Below are positions 1 through 12,524 of a stretch of DNA of 53,591 nucleotides, one piece after another; within the stretch, counting starts at the first letter, position 1, and every line of letters begins with the position of its first letter. Source of the DNA: Anaeromyces robustus (Eukaryota > Neocallimastigomycota > Neocallimastigomycetes > Neocallimastigales > Neocallimastigaceae); the NCBI GenBank assembly GCA_002104895.1, contig MCFG01000178.1:80001-133591 (forward strand). Direction: 5' to 3'. The notes under the pieces are model-generated. The model made no database searches and had not been told where the DNA came from. It saw only the letters and a program-made list of their open reading frames with translations. The position numbers and the translations under genes are program-made.

Positions 1-1
1 A

Positions 2-1645
2 CCTAGATTTCCACCACCATTTATAAAAAATGTAAACGATACAAGTAGAAATAATGCCTCTAAAAATTCATATGTCAATGCTAATAATAATAATAATAAT
101 AATTATAATAATAATAATAATATTGAAGATAAAAGTAATATAGAAAATGATAAGTCTTTTATGTATATCAATGTAGGAATTATTGTTATAATAGGTATTG
201 TAAGTACAATATTTTTAATTAAAAGAAGGAAAATTTCAAAAAGACCAAAAAGTAAAGATTTATCTGAAGAGTTTTCTATGCACTATAGTATTGATAATAA
301 TTTTCAACCAAATTTTAAAAATGTTGAAAGTGATAGTAAAGTTTATGATTTCAATGATAATAATAGTATTTCATCACTAAATAATAATAGTTATAGCCGT
401 ACTATAGACAATATTAGTATTGATGTTAGTATTAATACAAATAAACAAAGTATATGTAATGATAATAAAATTATATATTCAAATATAGATGATTCTCAGA
501 TTAATACTGAAAGTAATAGCCAAATTAGCCCTATTTATAATGATAATCATAATGTTTTATCATTGGCAGATGATAATTATAATCCTACTATTGATTATCC
601 AAGTGATAATCATAATGTTTTATCATTGGCTGATGATAATTATAATCCTACTATTGATTATCCAAGTACAGTTGGTAGTTCTAATCAATTTAATAAAGTA
701 ATTGATTCAAATATAAATGATACTCAAATTGATATTGAAAATAATAAACAAATTAGTCCTATATTTAATGATAATCATTATGCTTTGTCATTAGCTGATG
801 ATAATTATAATCCTACTATTGATTATCCAAGTACGATTGGTAGCTCTAATCAATTTAATAAAATAACTTATTCAAATGAAGATTATAATACTCTAATTGA
901 TGTTAAAAATAAAAGTAATAATCAAGTTAATCCTAATTTGAATGATAATATTTCATTACCATGTAATGGTAGTTATAATCTTTCTATAGAATATCCTAAT
1001 AATGATGTCAATACTAATACAAATCAACATATAACTAATCAATTAAATCAAATAATTCATTCAAATACTGTTTTTGATATTAAAATTCCTGTTCAACAAC
1101 AAGAAGATTACGATCAACCACAAGAAGAAGTTAATTATCAATCACAAAGTAGTTATTATCAATCTCAAGAAGAAGTTAATTATCAATCACAAAGTAGTTA
1201 TTATCAACCACAAGAAGAAGTTAATTATCAATCACAAAGTAGTTATTATCAACCTCAAGATAATTATTATCAACCACAAAAAGCTTATATTGATTCAATA
1301 ACACCAGTTCAAGATCAAACACCTGAGATTTATTTTGAACCATTAATAACAAGTCAAGATAAATCCCATGAAGCTTACTTTGAATCATTAAGAACACTTC
1401 AAGAACAACAGGATGAAACTTTTATTAAACCAAAAATACCAATTCAATTTCAACCTGATGAAACTTTTATTGAACCCATAATACCAATACCAATTCAAAC
1501 CCAACCTGATGAAACTTTTATTGAACCCATAATACCAATTCAAACCCAACCTGATGAAACTTTTATAGAACCCATAATACCAATTCAAATCCAACCTGAT
1601 GAAACCTTTATTGAATCAGTAATACCTACAAAATCAATCCAATGA
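2..1645 (+). CDS. Single-pass membrane protein with Asn/Gln-rich repeat tail (5' end outside window)
   Basis: The frame is open from the left edge of the window, so the gene is 5'-truncated; the Met at 161 is internal. Before it the frame encodes a short Pro/Asn-rich stretch with an Asn run. One hydrophobic segment (about 167-225, starting YINVGIIVIIG) is followed by a basic cluster (KRRK), which predicts an outside N-terminus and a cytoplasmic C-terminus. The tail is low complexity with three repeat families: a 21-residue unit containing LADDNYNPTIDYPS (three copies, about 542-835, the first two in perfect 63-nt tandem), a 15-residue unit EEVNYQSQSSYYQPQ (about 1115-1260), and a 15-17-residue unit containing PDETFIEPIIP (about 1452-1620). 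It is a paralogue of the protein at 10378-12093: same membrane segment, same following PKS..DL..EEF..HY motif and the same type of C-terminal repeats. No known domain recognised; function unknown. Confidence 0.8.
   Translation, partial: PRFPPPFIKNVNDTSRNNASKNSYVNANNNNNNNYNNNNNIEDKSNIENDKSFMYINVGIIVIIGIVSTIFLIKRRKISKRPKSKDLSEEFSMHYSIDNNFQPNFKNVESDSKVYDFNDNNSISSLNNNSYSRTIDNISIDVSINTNKQSICNDNKIIYSNIDDSQINTESNSQISPIYNDNHNVLSLADDNYNPTIDYPSDNHNVLSLADDNYNPTIDYPSTVGSSNQFNKVIDSNINDTQIDIENNKQISPIFNDNHYALSLADDNYNPTIDYPSTIGSSNQFNKITYSNEDYNTLIDVKNKSNNQVNPNLNDNISLPCNGSYNLSIEYPNNDVNTNTNQHITNQLNQIIHSNTVFDIKIPVQQQEDYDQPQEEVNYQSQSSYYQSQEEVNYQSQSSYYQPQEEVNYQSQSSYYQPQDNYYQPQKAYIDSITPVQDQTPEIYFEPLITSQDKSHEAYFESLRTLQEQQDETFIKPKIPIQFQPDETFIEPIIPIPIQTQPDETFIEPIIPIQTQPDETFIEPIIPIQIQPDETFIESVIPTKSIQ
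542..667 (+). repeat. 63-bp coding tandem repeat
   Basis: Two adjacent, nearly identical 63-nt units begin at 542 and 605. A diverged third copy follows at about 768-830. They encode the LADDNYNPTIDYPS-containing unit of the membrane protein. The multiple-of-3 period keeps the frame open. Confidence 0.85.
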
Positions 1646-3867
1646 AACATTTTTTTCATTGAACCATAGATAATAGTTTAAAACCAATCTATGGAATTAT
1701 ATAGAATCACAATTATGTATAATAATACTTGTAAATACCCAAAATCAATATCAAAAAAAAAAAAAAAACTTTTATCATCTACTTAATATTATTATTATCA
1801 TTATTACTATTAAGTTACAAAAAATTATTAAATAATAATAATTCTATTAATAATAAATAAAATATATAGATATAAATATCAAAAAAAAATATCTACAAAA
1901 AATTCATAATTAATCGATATTTGCTCTTTTTAAATCAATCAATGAAAAAAAATAATATCTAATATTGATATTATTAAAAATCCAATTAATAAAGGAAAAA
2001 AAAAATTAATTTTTTTTTCTTTCCAAAAAAAAAAAAAAAAAAAAAAAAAGGGTATATAATTTGATTAATATCATATCATATTATATATTTAAATAATGAA
2101 GATATTACTTCTATTGTAAATAATAAAAAATATTAATATAATCTTTTTATATACCAATTCAAAATTGATAAAAAAAAAATAGTATCAACATTTAACAAAA
2201 AAAAAAAAAAATTGAAAAAAAAAGAACAATATATATATAATATATATACATACATATTTTACATTATATTATATACATACAATAATTATAATAAGCCTAT
2301 AAATATAGCTATAAAAAACTAATTTTATATATAATTAAAATATATATTATTATATATTTATATTTTTTATAATATTTTTTTTATATATAAAATGAAAAAA
2401 ATATTATATTATAAAAAGTATTATATAAACTAATATATATAATGATATATACAATAATATATAATAATATATATAATAATAATATATATAATAAAAAATA
2501 TTATATAAAATATTTTAAAAAAATATTATACAAATATTATATAAAATATATAAAATATTACATAATATAATAAAAATGAATTTTTAAGATATATATTTTT
2601 AAAAAATTTATTATTATAATATAAAATATAAAATATAAAATAAGAATAAGAGTAAGAATAAGAATAAATACGGTAAAAAAAAAAAGGAAAGAAAAAAAAA
2701 AAAAAAAAGAGAGAGAAAAAAAAAATAAAAAATAATAAATAAAACAAAAAAAGAAAAATAAAATCTAATAAAAATTAAATAAAATAAAATAAAAGATAAA
2801 AAAACTTTTTTTTTTTTTTAAATTTATAGTTTATATATATATATTAGTGATAATTAAATAATTATTATTACATATATATATGTATGTAACATTTTTCTTT
2901 AATTTAAAAGGTAAATTCAAAATAAATGTCTTTATATTAAAACTTGTTAAAAAAAATTTTTTTTTATAAAAATAGAAATAATACAGAAATAATATTTTTT
3001 AATTATTAGTAAAACTTTTTTTTCATGTCACCGTCAAAATCACTTATGGTTTTTTTTTATCTTTTTTTTTTTTTTTTTACTCAAGTGATGAAAGTAAAAT
3101 ATAAATTATATTAAATTTTATATATTTTATTTATACATTATAGTTTTATTTAATTTTCATATAATAAAAAAAAAATTTTTTTTTAAATATACAATTATTT
3201 GGCTATCTATCTATCTACTTATTTATCTATTTATTAAATTATTATTTTTTTTTTCATTTATTTGTTTATTCATTCATTCATTCATTCATTTTAGAATATG
3301 AATTATTGAATTCCTTTTAAGAATTATATATTGTACTATAAATATATGTTTTATATTTTTTTTATATATATAAATATTTATAAAATCATAAATCTTTTCA
3401 TAAAAATAAAAAGTTTTAATGATTTATTTTGTTATTCATTATCATGAATTATTATTTGGATTAAATAATTAAATAGTATAATTCAATTTTGGAATTTACA
3501 TATACTAAATAAATGATATTATCACTATATAATATATTAATTTTTTTTTTTTTTTGAGTTGATATATTTTAAGAACCTAAATAGCATATATAACAATATT
3601 TTCAATTACCTATATCTTAAAAATTTAATAATTATATATTTATTATTTGTGTAAGTTGAAGCTGATGATTTTTTTTTTATAATGATAGTGGTTTTTATCT
3701 TTTCATTTAGTGATAGTTGATGTTTTTGTTTTTGTTGTTTTTGTTGTTGTTGATGTTTTTGTTGTTGTTGTTGTTGTTGTTATTATTTTGTTTTGTTTTG
3801 TTTTTGTTTTATTTTATTTTTATCTGATGAAAATAATTATATATATTTTTTTGACTAACTTTTACAT
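1646..3867. other. AT-rich intergenic region
   Basis: No credible gene. It holds long A and T runs, AT dinucleotide patches, an ATTC tetranucleotide run (about 3268-3292) and TGT/TTG-rich sequence (about 3720-3800). The segment at about 2040-2160 (A-run, then GTATATAATTTGATTAATATCAT and an ATTTAAATAATGAAGATATTAC motif) resembles 12515-12610 downstream of the paralogous membrane gene, so the duplication that made the pair included its 3' flank. Confidence 0.6.
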
Positions 3868-6162
3868 TTAGTAGTAGTAATAGGGTTTGTTTTTTATATG
3901 ATGATAGTTAGGTCTGTTTTTAATTCGAGGCCATCCATTTTTTGTTTTTGGTTTGATACCAATTATTTTTGTTTTTGTTTTTGATTTTGATTTAGTGGTA
4001 ATGGTTTTTGTTTTTATTTTTGTTTTTGTATTTGTTTTTGCTATGGTAGAATTAATAGTAATATTAATATTTGGTTTTGAGTTATCACGATAAACTTCAA
4101 CTTCATAATCATCAGATATATTAATATCATTATTAATATTTATATTACGAGTATAATTTTTACAACCATCCCCTTTCTTTTTAACCCAATCCATAAGACC
4201 ATATGGAGTATCATCAAATCTATAATCCGTTATATTATGAATTGGTGTGTAACCAAGATTATTTTCGAAATCTTCAAAAGTATAATGATTAACATGACCA
4301 TCATATTCAATTTTTAATTGATCAATAGATTCAAAGTTCCATGAAACATCTTCACGAATTAATTCAGCAAGAGAATAAATAAATTTTGATACCGTGTCAG
4401 GATCAAATATTATTCTAGTTACCTTTGCTAAAATAACATTATATCTTTCTAAAATTTGAGGATGACTTAATAAACTATTAAAGAAGGAATGATCAATAAC
4501 AGGATCATTTGGATTAACCCAAGTAATACAATCTTCCGTAATAGTATCATAATTAATATTTTCATCATATAACCAACCTCCTAAGGATTGATCATAATCA
4601 AAGGAAATAAATTGATAATTATCTCTTTCAGGATTGTAATAAAGAGCAGAATTACTATTATATAACCATAAATTATCAAAAGCAGCAGTTAAAGTTTCGA
4701 TAGTCATTAATCTTAAAAGTGATTCCACATTCAAAAATTTAGTAAGTGCTTCAATGGCCGAATCCGAATTATCATTATTATATTTCTCATACCAATCGGT
4801 GTATAATTGTGTGAATCGAATTAAAGGTGCCCATTTTTCAGATTCATTATCTGGATTAATAGTTGATTTATCAAATTCATCAATTTCATAATTACCACTT
4901 TCCTCATAAGCATTATAATCATCACCTAAATATTTAAAGTTGGGATATACTTCATCATCATTAGCATAAAATTTATAGGATACACCAATTTTTGCTTTTG
5001 AATTACCATGAACCGTTCCAGCAATCCAATTCTTACTGAAACTATCAATTAAAGTGTATAAACCATAAATATCATTATTAATAAAAACTCTAGCATAGGT
5101 ACCTTGTTGAGTAGGAACACCAGCTGCATTATATAATTCTTCAGCAAGTCTTTCACGAATAAGAGTTGGTTCATTAGCTACAGCTCTAAGTTTAAAAGAT
5201 TTTCTACCCATAAATTTTTTATCTAATTTTACTGCCCATGATAATTTTTTATATTGACGACTACCCCAACCAATTAAATGTATAGAACCTGTACTTTGAT
5301 AAGTATCTTTTGGGGAAATAATAGTAAAAGTACAATTAACATTAAGATCATTATTTTCCTCAGTTTCTCTCAAAAAGGGTTCATTTGAAACAAAAGTATA
5401 ATCCTTATCATTACATTTAGCATAAAAATTATAGATGATATTATTTGGAATTGGTTTAAAATCTTCACCACCCATTTTAAACATTGGTTTTAATGGTTCT
5501 GGTAATTCTGGAATTTCAATATTTTTATTTGTTCTTAAAATATATTTTATATTATTAAAAAAATATATATTATAATATATATGTATATATAGAATTAATT
5601 TTAAATAATAGATCTTGTTAAATATTATGTACTATTATTATTGTTATTTATTATTAATTTTTTATTTTATTATTATTATTATTATTATGATTATTATTAT
5701 TATTAAAATTATTATTAATATTATTATTATTATTATTATTATTCATGAATACAATATAGGATTAAAAATAAGTATTTTAAATAAAAAATTTTTGACAATA
5801 TTAAAATATATACCTATTATATACTTCATTTATTTGTGAAGTTGTATCTGTATATGTTCTTGAAATACTTTCTTCTTCTACAACTGCGCCTTGTTGATTA
5901 AGTGCAACATATTTGTATTCGCTTATATAATCTGCAGTAATAGTTCCATTAAATACTATTTTTTTAAATAAATAAATAAAAAAAAAAAATAATTAGTTTT
6001 ATTAAATATTAATATTTATAATATTTTTTATGTTTTTAAAAAACTAAAATAAAAAATATATATTTCATTAGTATTATATTATTATTATTATTATTAATAT
6101 AATAATAATGATAATGATTTATTAATATAAAAAAAAACATTTGAATTAAATTTGAATTACAA

Positions 6163-6193
<31 letters not shown>

Positions 6194-6510
6194 TGTTGAA
6201 TTTATAATTATAGTTATAAAATTTAAATATATAAAATTAAATTATAAATTTTTTATTTACAAGGAAATAAAGTAGGTTCCAATGAATAAATTGTATTTTC
6301 AATTTTTACACCCAATGAATAACCTTCTCCTAAAATTGAAACAACATTGAAGTTATAATTATATGCTTTATATATAATTAAATTGAAAATATTTTAGTAT
6401 CTATAAATATATGATAAGTTTTATATTATTATTTATTTATCTATTATTTATATACCTTTTCCTAAAGCAAATAATGAAGATATAAAAATGCTGAAAAATT
6501 TTATTTTCAT
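3868..6510 (-). CDS. Secreted CotH-family protein without dockerin (4 exons)
   Basis: Exons, in gene order: 6510-6456, 6365-6261, 5955-5814, 5533-3868; all GT-AG, phases match, 655 residues. Exon 1 encodes a signal peptide (MKIKFFSIFISSLFALGKA). Exons 2-3 give the N-terminal module seen in fungal CotH proteins (GEGYSLGVKI, then YKYVALNQ). Exon 4 carries the CotH domain: SWAVKLDKKFMGRKSFKLRA, RERLAEELYNAAGVPTQQGTYARVFIN, IYGLYTLID, and the acidic motif SFDYDQSLGGWL, the likely metal/nucleotide-binding site of this atypical kinase fold. The last 70 or so residues are Thr/Lys-rich and basic with no cysteine module, so unlike the second CotH gene here it has no dockerin. The first in-frame Met of exon 4 (5484) is not the start, because the upstream exons join it in phase. 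CotH proteins are abundant in anaerobic fungi; substrate unknown. Confidence 0.88.
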
Positions 6511-6895
6511 TTCTTATACTTAAATTTATTATTGCTTTTTAAGTTATATATATATAACACTATTAATTTAGTTTTAATTATTATTTATTTTATAGTTTTG
6601 TATTATAAATATTTATAATAACTATTATAAATAAAATATATGCTTAATTATTACCTATTATAATATTAATTTAATATATGTATAATTGTAATTATATTGA
6701 AATTTTATTAGTATATTTTTTGTTAAATTTATTATACTAATTTAATAATGTGAATTATTGTCAAGTCTCTATTTTTCTATTATGAAAAATAAAGTAATAT
6801 GTTTAAAATTTATTATTTTATAATTAATTTTAAAAAAACAATTGTTTTTAAATTTTATAAAGTAATAATTTTAATTATAAAGAGTAATTACTGAA

Positions 6896-6926
<31 letters not shown>

Positions 6927-9900
6927 TTCGTTCATTTTATATATTACTGGCCGGATAACTTTATTGTATATAATGGAATAATCTTAATGATTTATACTGA
7001 ATATACTGAATATAATTAAATTTTTCAAAAAAAAAAAATATTTAAAACAAATAACATTTTTTAAAACAACCAATAATAACATATTGTATATATAAGAATA
7101 AAATATAATATATTACAATATAATATATCAATATAATATATTTATATAATAATATATACAATAATTATAATATAATATGATATAATATTATATATTAATA
7201 ATTAACATTTTTTTATTATGTGTTTTACATAAAAAACTTTTTTATTATTTATTTAATTTTTTTCATATAAAGATTTAATGGTAAACAATAAAGATTCCGT
7301 TTAGTACAAATTTGCTTCTTTTTTTTTTTTTTGTTCATTTTTTTTATATATATTTCCTAAATTACGGTTTAATACAAAATTTATAAAAAAAAATAATATT
7401 AAAACCGTTTCATTTATTAAAAATTTGTTCAAATGTTTATTTTTATTTTATTAATGCGTAGTTGAGAATAAAAATAAAATAAAATATATTCCATTTTTTT
7501 ATTTTTATATAATCAAAATTGTATACTGTTCATCTAAATAATTAGTATTTAAATTTAATATTAAAATTAAAAAACTATAATTAGTATATTTTTACTAGTT
7601 GTTTATTTACCCACTTTTTAAAAAATACATTTAGTAATACTATATTAATACTATATTAATATATCATTCATAATATATATATATAATGAAAAAACAACAT
7701 CAGATAAAATAAATTAATAGAATATTATAATATTATTAATATAGTATTATTTTAACAGTTACAATATACCATCACTTAAAAAATAACAACCTTTTTATAT
7801 TAACTTAATTATTATAACTAGTTTAGGTACATTGAGCATTAACTATATTTTGTTCAGTGTACCTAAACTAATATTAATAATCAACTTAAAAATTAAAATA
7901 TAATTATTCATATATTATATAGTTTATGAATAATTATATATATTTATAGTAATAATTTAGAAATAGCATTATACAAAAATATTAACAATTAATATAAATA
8001 TTAAAATATGAAATATAAAAACATAAGATAAAAACATAAATTATTAATTGAAAAAATTTAAAAATAAAGAAATAAAATAACTTTTTTGAGATATTTTAAG
8101 ATGATGTTGCTACATATAGTTAACATTTATTTATTTTTTTCCATTAAAATGATGTTATATTATGATTATTATGAACCAAATTTTTTGATAAATTTTTTAA
8201 AATGATCGATCATAAATAATTATAATTTTTATTGGGTTACATCATCATTAATTTTTACAAATTTTCACTCTGAGATTGTGTGACCAATTTTAATATTAAT
8301 ATTAAATTTTTAAAATTTGTGATGATATTACATCATACGACATCATATTAAAAATTATATTAAAAATTATAATTAAAATATATTAAAATATATTTTAATA
8401 TATGATGTTAATCATAATACAATTAGAGATGTACTTTTATTATTAAATAAGCTTTATTGTAACTTTTTTTTTTTTTTTTTAATTCAATTCTTTTAATTTT
8501 TTTAAAACTTGGAACTAGTTTTACATTATATAATTTCCATTATATTAATAAGGATATATTATAATACCGAATTTAAAAAGAAAAACAAAATAATAAATAT
8601 GAATAGTGAATATTATAAATAACGAATAAAATAAATATGAATAACAAAATAATAAATATTAATAATGAATTATAAATAATGAATATAATAAATAATGAAT
8701 AAAAATAAATAATAATATAATAAATAATGAATATGAACATAATAAATAATGAATATGAGTATAATAAATAATGGATACTTAATAGAAAATAATTATTAAT
8801 AACATTTTTATTAATATAGCATAAAAAAAATAAAAGAAAAAAGATATTATAACTTAAAACAAATTTTTTCTATTAATAGTTAAATTTATTAAAAAAATTT
8901 AAAAAAGTTCAAGTTACACAAAAATTTAAATATAATTAAAATTACACAAATAAAAAATAAAAATATTAAAATTACATTTAAAAAAATTCTTTTAATTTTA
9001 AATTTTTTTGTATTTTTATACATTAAATGAATTTAATATATATTACATATTTTTATATATAACCTATTACATAATATTACAAAATTCTTCAATCATATGA
9101 ATTATTTGAATAATTAGTTTTGTTACATGTAATAAATAATAACATAAATTATAAATTATATAAATAAAGAATAATTTGTAATATGAAATAAATTTTATTA
9201 TATATATAAATATGTGTGTGTATGATGGAGGGAGGAGAGACCTAAATATATAATATAGAATTAGATGAATATACATATGAAATTAAATTTTTGAATGTAG
9301 TAATATATATATATTACATAGATATATAAATAGTATTTTTTATTAAACATGAATTATTTATAGTTGTTTTGTTTTTTTATACGAGTATTAATAATATGTT
9401 ATATTTTTTTATTATATAACAAATTATTAACTACTTTACAGTATAAACGGAGAGAAGAGTATGTAATGAGATTTTCTTTATATTATATTTTTCTTTTTTC
9501 TTATTAAAAATAAAGTGGTCATCATAATTAAAGAATTTTAATAAAAATTTTGTATTTAATATTAATAAAAATATTATATTAAATGAATGCGAAATTTTTA
9601 TTAAAAATTCTTTCAAATATATTTATATTAAAATTCCTTTCTAACCTCAAAAAGCTGAATCATTATTTATTAATATATTAATATATTATCTATAATGATT
9701 ATATATAATAATTAACTATAATGTTAGAATTGAGGTCCTTTTTATTTGTAACAGAAACACAAAGGAATAATGGTATAATAAATTAATTATTATTTAATAA
9801 ACTGTTATTAATTAATAAATTATTCAATACAATAATATATTATATTATAAAGTTTTTTTTTAAATAAGAATAATATATTTTAATATATTATATATATATT

Positions 9901-10377
9901 TTATATATATTAGAATATATTTATTTAAATTTTTATTATTTTTTGTTATCAAAGAAAATTGAACCAAATTTTTTAATATAAATACTTTACAAAAATTTCA
10001 ATTTTTTTTTTCTTTTTTTCTTCAAAAACAATTTAAAATAAATAACGTACATATATTATTTAAATAATATTTTTAAATAATAAAATTATATGTAAAATAA
10101 AATAAAAAAAAATAAAAAATAAAAAAAAAAAAAAGAAAAAAAAAAAAAAAAAAGAGAAAAAAAATTGAAATTAAAATTAAAATTAATGAATTATAATATT
10201 TATATATGAATATCTATAAAATATTATAAACTTTATATTTTAATCAATAAAGAATAAATAAATAAATAAATAGTTTTAAATTCATTTGAATTATTTTTTT
10301 TTTCAAAAAAATTTTAAAACTAAAAAAATTTTAATAATTGTATTTTAAAAAAATATTTAGAAAAATAAAATAAAAAA
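6511..10377. other. AT-rich intergenic region with foldback sequence
   Basis: About 3.9 kb without a gene I can support. It contains homopolymer runs, AT-only stretches, an imperfect palindrome (7800-7888), and a patch of repeated ATCATC/GATGAT motifs around 8090-8430. Short open frames here (for example minus strand 9067-9276 and 9431-9616) have only Ile/Phe/Tyr/Leu-rich composition and no homology I recognise. Confidence 0.55.
7800..7888. repeat. Imperfect foldback (long hairpin)
   Basis: A perfect 13-bp inverted repeat (TAGTTTAGGTACA at 7819-7831, TGTACCTAAACTA at 7858-7870) extends inward with one mismatch and outward with a few mismatches to arms of about 35 bp (TTAACTT... and ...AACTTAA). 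The loop is about 20 nt. The GC content of the core is above its surroundings. It could be a small foldback/MITE relic or a hairpin in a transcript; no target-site duplication is evident. Confidence 0.55.
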
Positions 10378-12093
10378 ATGACTAATAGATTTAAAGAAAA
10401 TAATGAATGGTTTAAACAAAAACGAGAGAATAAATTTATTATTAATCCAGGAACTGGTAAATTTACCCTAAATGTAAAATCTGATACTGATACTAATATT
10501 CAAATAGAAACAAGTGATGCTGTTAATACTATTTATGTAGACGAAACATCAACGAAAAAGGAAAATGATATAAATATTATTTCATGTATTTGTATTAGTG
10601 CTGGAATTGTAATAATAGGTATTATAAGTTCTATATTTCTTTTAAATAAAAAACGAAAGAGGAATTCAAAGAGTCCAAAAAGTTTAGATTTAGATTTAGC
10701 TGAAGAATTCGCTTTACATTATAATAATGATAGTATTATACAACCACTTTCAAAAGATACAGAAAGTAGTAATATAATTAATAATTCTTTTGATATAAAT
10801 ACTTTATCACCTACGATTGATTATATAAGTACTGATATTAGTAGTACTAATCTGTTTAATAAAAAAGATAATAATAATACTTTATCATCTTTTATTAGTT
10901 ATAATCCTACTATTAGTTATCCTTTTATTGATTCTAGTATTAACACAAATCAATATGATATAGTTAATCAATCAAGTAGAATCATTTATTCTGATAAAGA
11001 TTATGACACTCAAAAAGTTGATGTTGAAAAAGTTAACAAAGTTAATAGGTCTAATGATAATATATCACTAGCTTATAATAGTTATAATCCAAGTGTTGAA
11101 TTTTCTATTATTGAATCAAATTCAAATATATATCAGTCTAAAGTTTCGAATAAATATGATCAAGTAATTTATACATTTATAGATTACAATATTAAGAAAG
11201 TTGATGTTGAAGATAATGACAAAGATAGTATTATCTCTAATGATAATCATGATACTTTAACACCACCTAATAATTATTATATTCCTGCTATTGATTGTTC
11301 TACTGTCAATTCTAGTGTTAATACTTATCAACCTATACCTAATCAATTAAATGAAATAATTCTTTCAAATACAGATAAAGATAATGATTCTCAAAAGATT
11401 GATATTAAAAGTGTTAGCATAGTTAATAACACTAATGAAAATTATAACGCTTTACCACCATATAATAATCTTACTAATGAATATGCTATTACTAACTCTA
11501 GTATTAATACAAATCAATCTATAGCTAATCAATTAAATGAAATAATTCATTCCAATATAGTTTATGATATTAAGGTTCCTATTCAACCACAAGATGATTA
11601 TTATCAATCACAAGATTATTATTATTATCATCATCATCAAGATGATAATTGTCCATCACAAAAAGAGTATATTAAACCAGTAATACCAGTTCAAACAGTT
11701 AAAGATCAATTATTAGAATCTTACTATGAATCATTAACATCAACTAAAGATCAAGGGTTTGAGTCTTGCTATGAATTATTAAGATCACATCAAGCACAAT
11801 CAGGTGAAACTAACATTGAACCTCAAACACCACTTCAAAATCAAGCAAATGAAATTTACATTAAACCATTAATACCAATTCAAAATCAATCAAATGAAAA
11901 ATATATTAAACCGTTAATACCAACTCAAAATCAATCAGATGAAAATTATACTAAACCATTAATACCACTTCAAAATCAATCAGATGAAGTTTACATTGAA
12001 CCATTAATACCACTTCAAAATCAACCAGATGAAACTTACAATGAACCATTAATACCTATTCAAAATCAAATTATAGAAATCATTGAACCATAA
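10378..12093 (+). CDS. Single-pass membrane protein with Asn/Gln-rich repeat tail
   Basis: An uninterrupted 571-residue frame starts at an ATG in an A-rich context, with a stop a few codons upstream. A short N-terminal region of about 65 residues has no clear signal peptide. One membrane segment follows (about residues 66-91, ISCICISAGIVIIGIISSIF), then a strongly basic stop-transfer cluster (KKRKR) and the motif SPKSLDLDLAEEFALHY shared with the protein at 2-1645. The rest is Asn/Ser/Tyr-rich. The C-terminus has about six 15-residue repeats of the form IPxQNQSDExYxKPL. Positive-inside bias predicts a type III/I topology with the tail in the cytoplasm. No catalytic domain is visible; a scaffold or adaptor role would be a guess. 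It could be missing an upstream exon with a signal sequence. Confidence 0.8.
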   Translation: MTNRFKENNEWFKQKRENKFIINPGTGKFTLNVKSDTDTNIQIETSDAVNTIYVDETSTKKENDINIISCICISAGIVIIGIISSIFLLNKKRKRNSKSPKSLDLDLAEEFALHYNNDSIIQPLSKDTESSNIINNSFDINTLSPTIDYISTDISSTNLFNKKDNNNTLSSFISYNPTISYPFIDSSINTNQYDIVNQSSRIIYSDKDYDTQKVDVEKVNKVNRSNDNISLAYNSYNPSVEFSIIESNSNIYQSKVSNKYDQVIYTFIDYNIKKVDVEDNDKDSIISNDNHDTLTPPNNYYIPAIDCSTVNSSVNTYQPIPNQLNEIILSNTDKDNDSQKIDIKSVSIVNNTNENYNALPPYNNLTNEYAITNSSINTNQSIANQLNEIIHSNIVYDIKVPIQPQDDYYQSQDYYYYHHHQDDNCPSQKEYIKPVIPVQTVKDQLLESYYESLTSTKDQGFESCYELLRSHQAQSGETNIEPQTPLQNQANEIYIKPLIPIQNQSNEKYIKPLIPTQNQSDENYTKPLIPLQNQSDEVYIEPLIPLQNQPDETYNEPLIPIQNQIIEIIEP

Positions 12094-12487
12094 ATATATA
12101 ATAATACATTACTTACTCAATCTTAGTATCAAGACTTAAATCTTTTATCATTAACTATTATTACTATTCCATTACAAACTTCATTAAATAATAATAATTA
12201 CTAATAATAGTAATAATAATAACAATAATAATATCAATATTAATAATAATAATTCTATCAATAATTATAATAATAATAATAATAATTACTTTATTAATAA
12301 TAATAATAATAATAATAATAATGAAAATTATAATATTAATACAAATAAAATAATGAAGTAGCTACTGGAAATCCATAACTATTCGAAAATAAACTTATAA
12401 ATCATTCAGTCTTATTAGATTTGTTTTCAATAAATATTTAATGGTGATATTATTGAAAACCAATTTAATGAAAAAAATATATTTTTT

Positions 12488-12524
<37 letters not shown>

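Noticed and set aside
542-835. CRISPR-like spaced repeats
   Set aside because: The repeats are 63-nt coding units in frame within a protein; the organism is a eukaryote.
5482-5484. Met at 5484 as the start of the first CotH protein
   Set aside because: The frame continues upstream through an acceptor to three more exons ending in a signal peptide, all in phase.
9067-9616. Two short minus-strand frames
   Set aside because: Composition is that of random AT-rich DNA, with no signal peptide, homology or splice partners.
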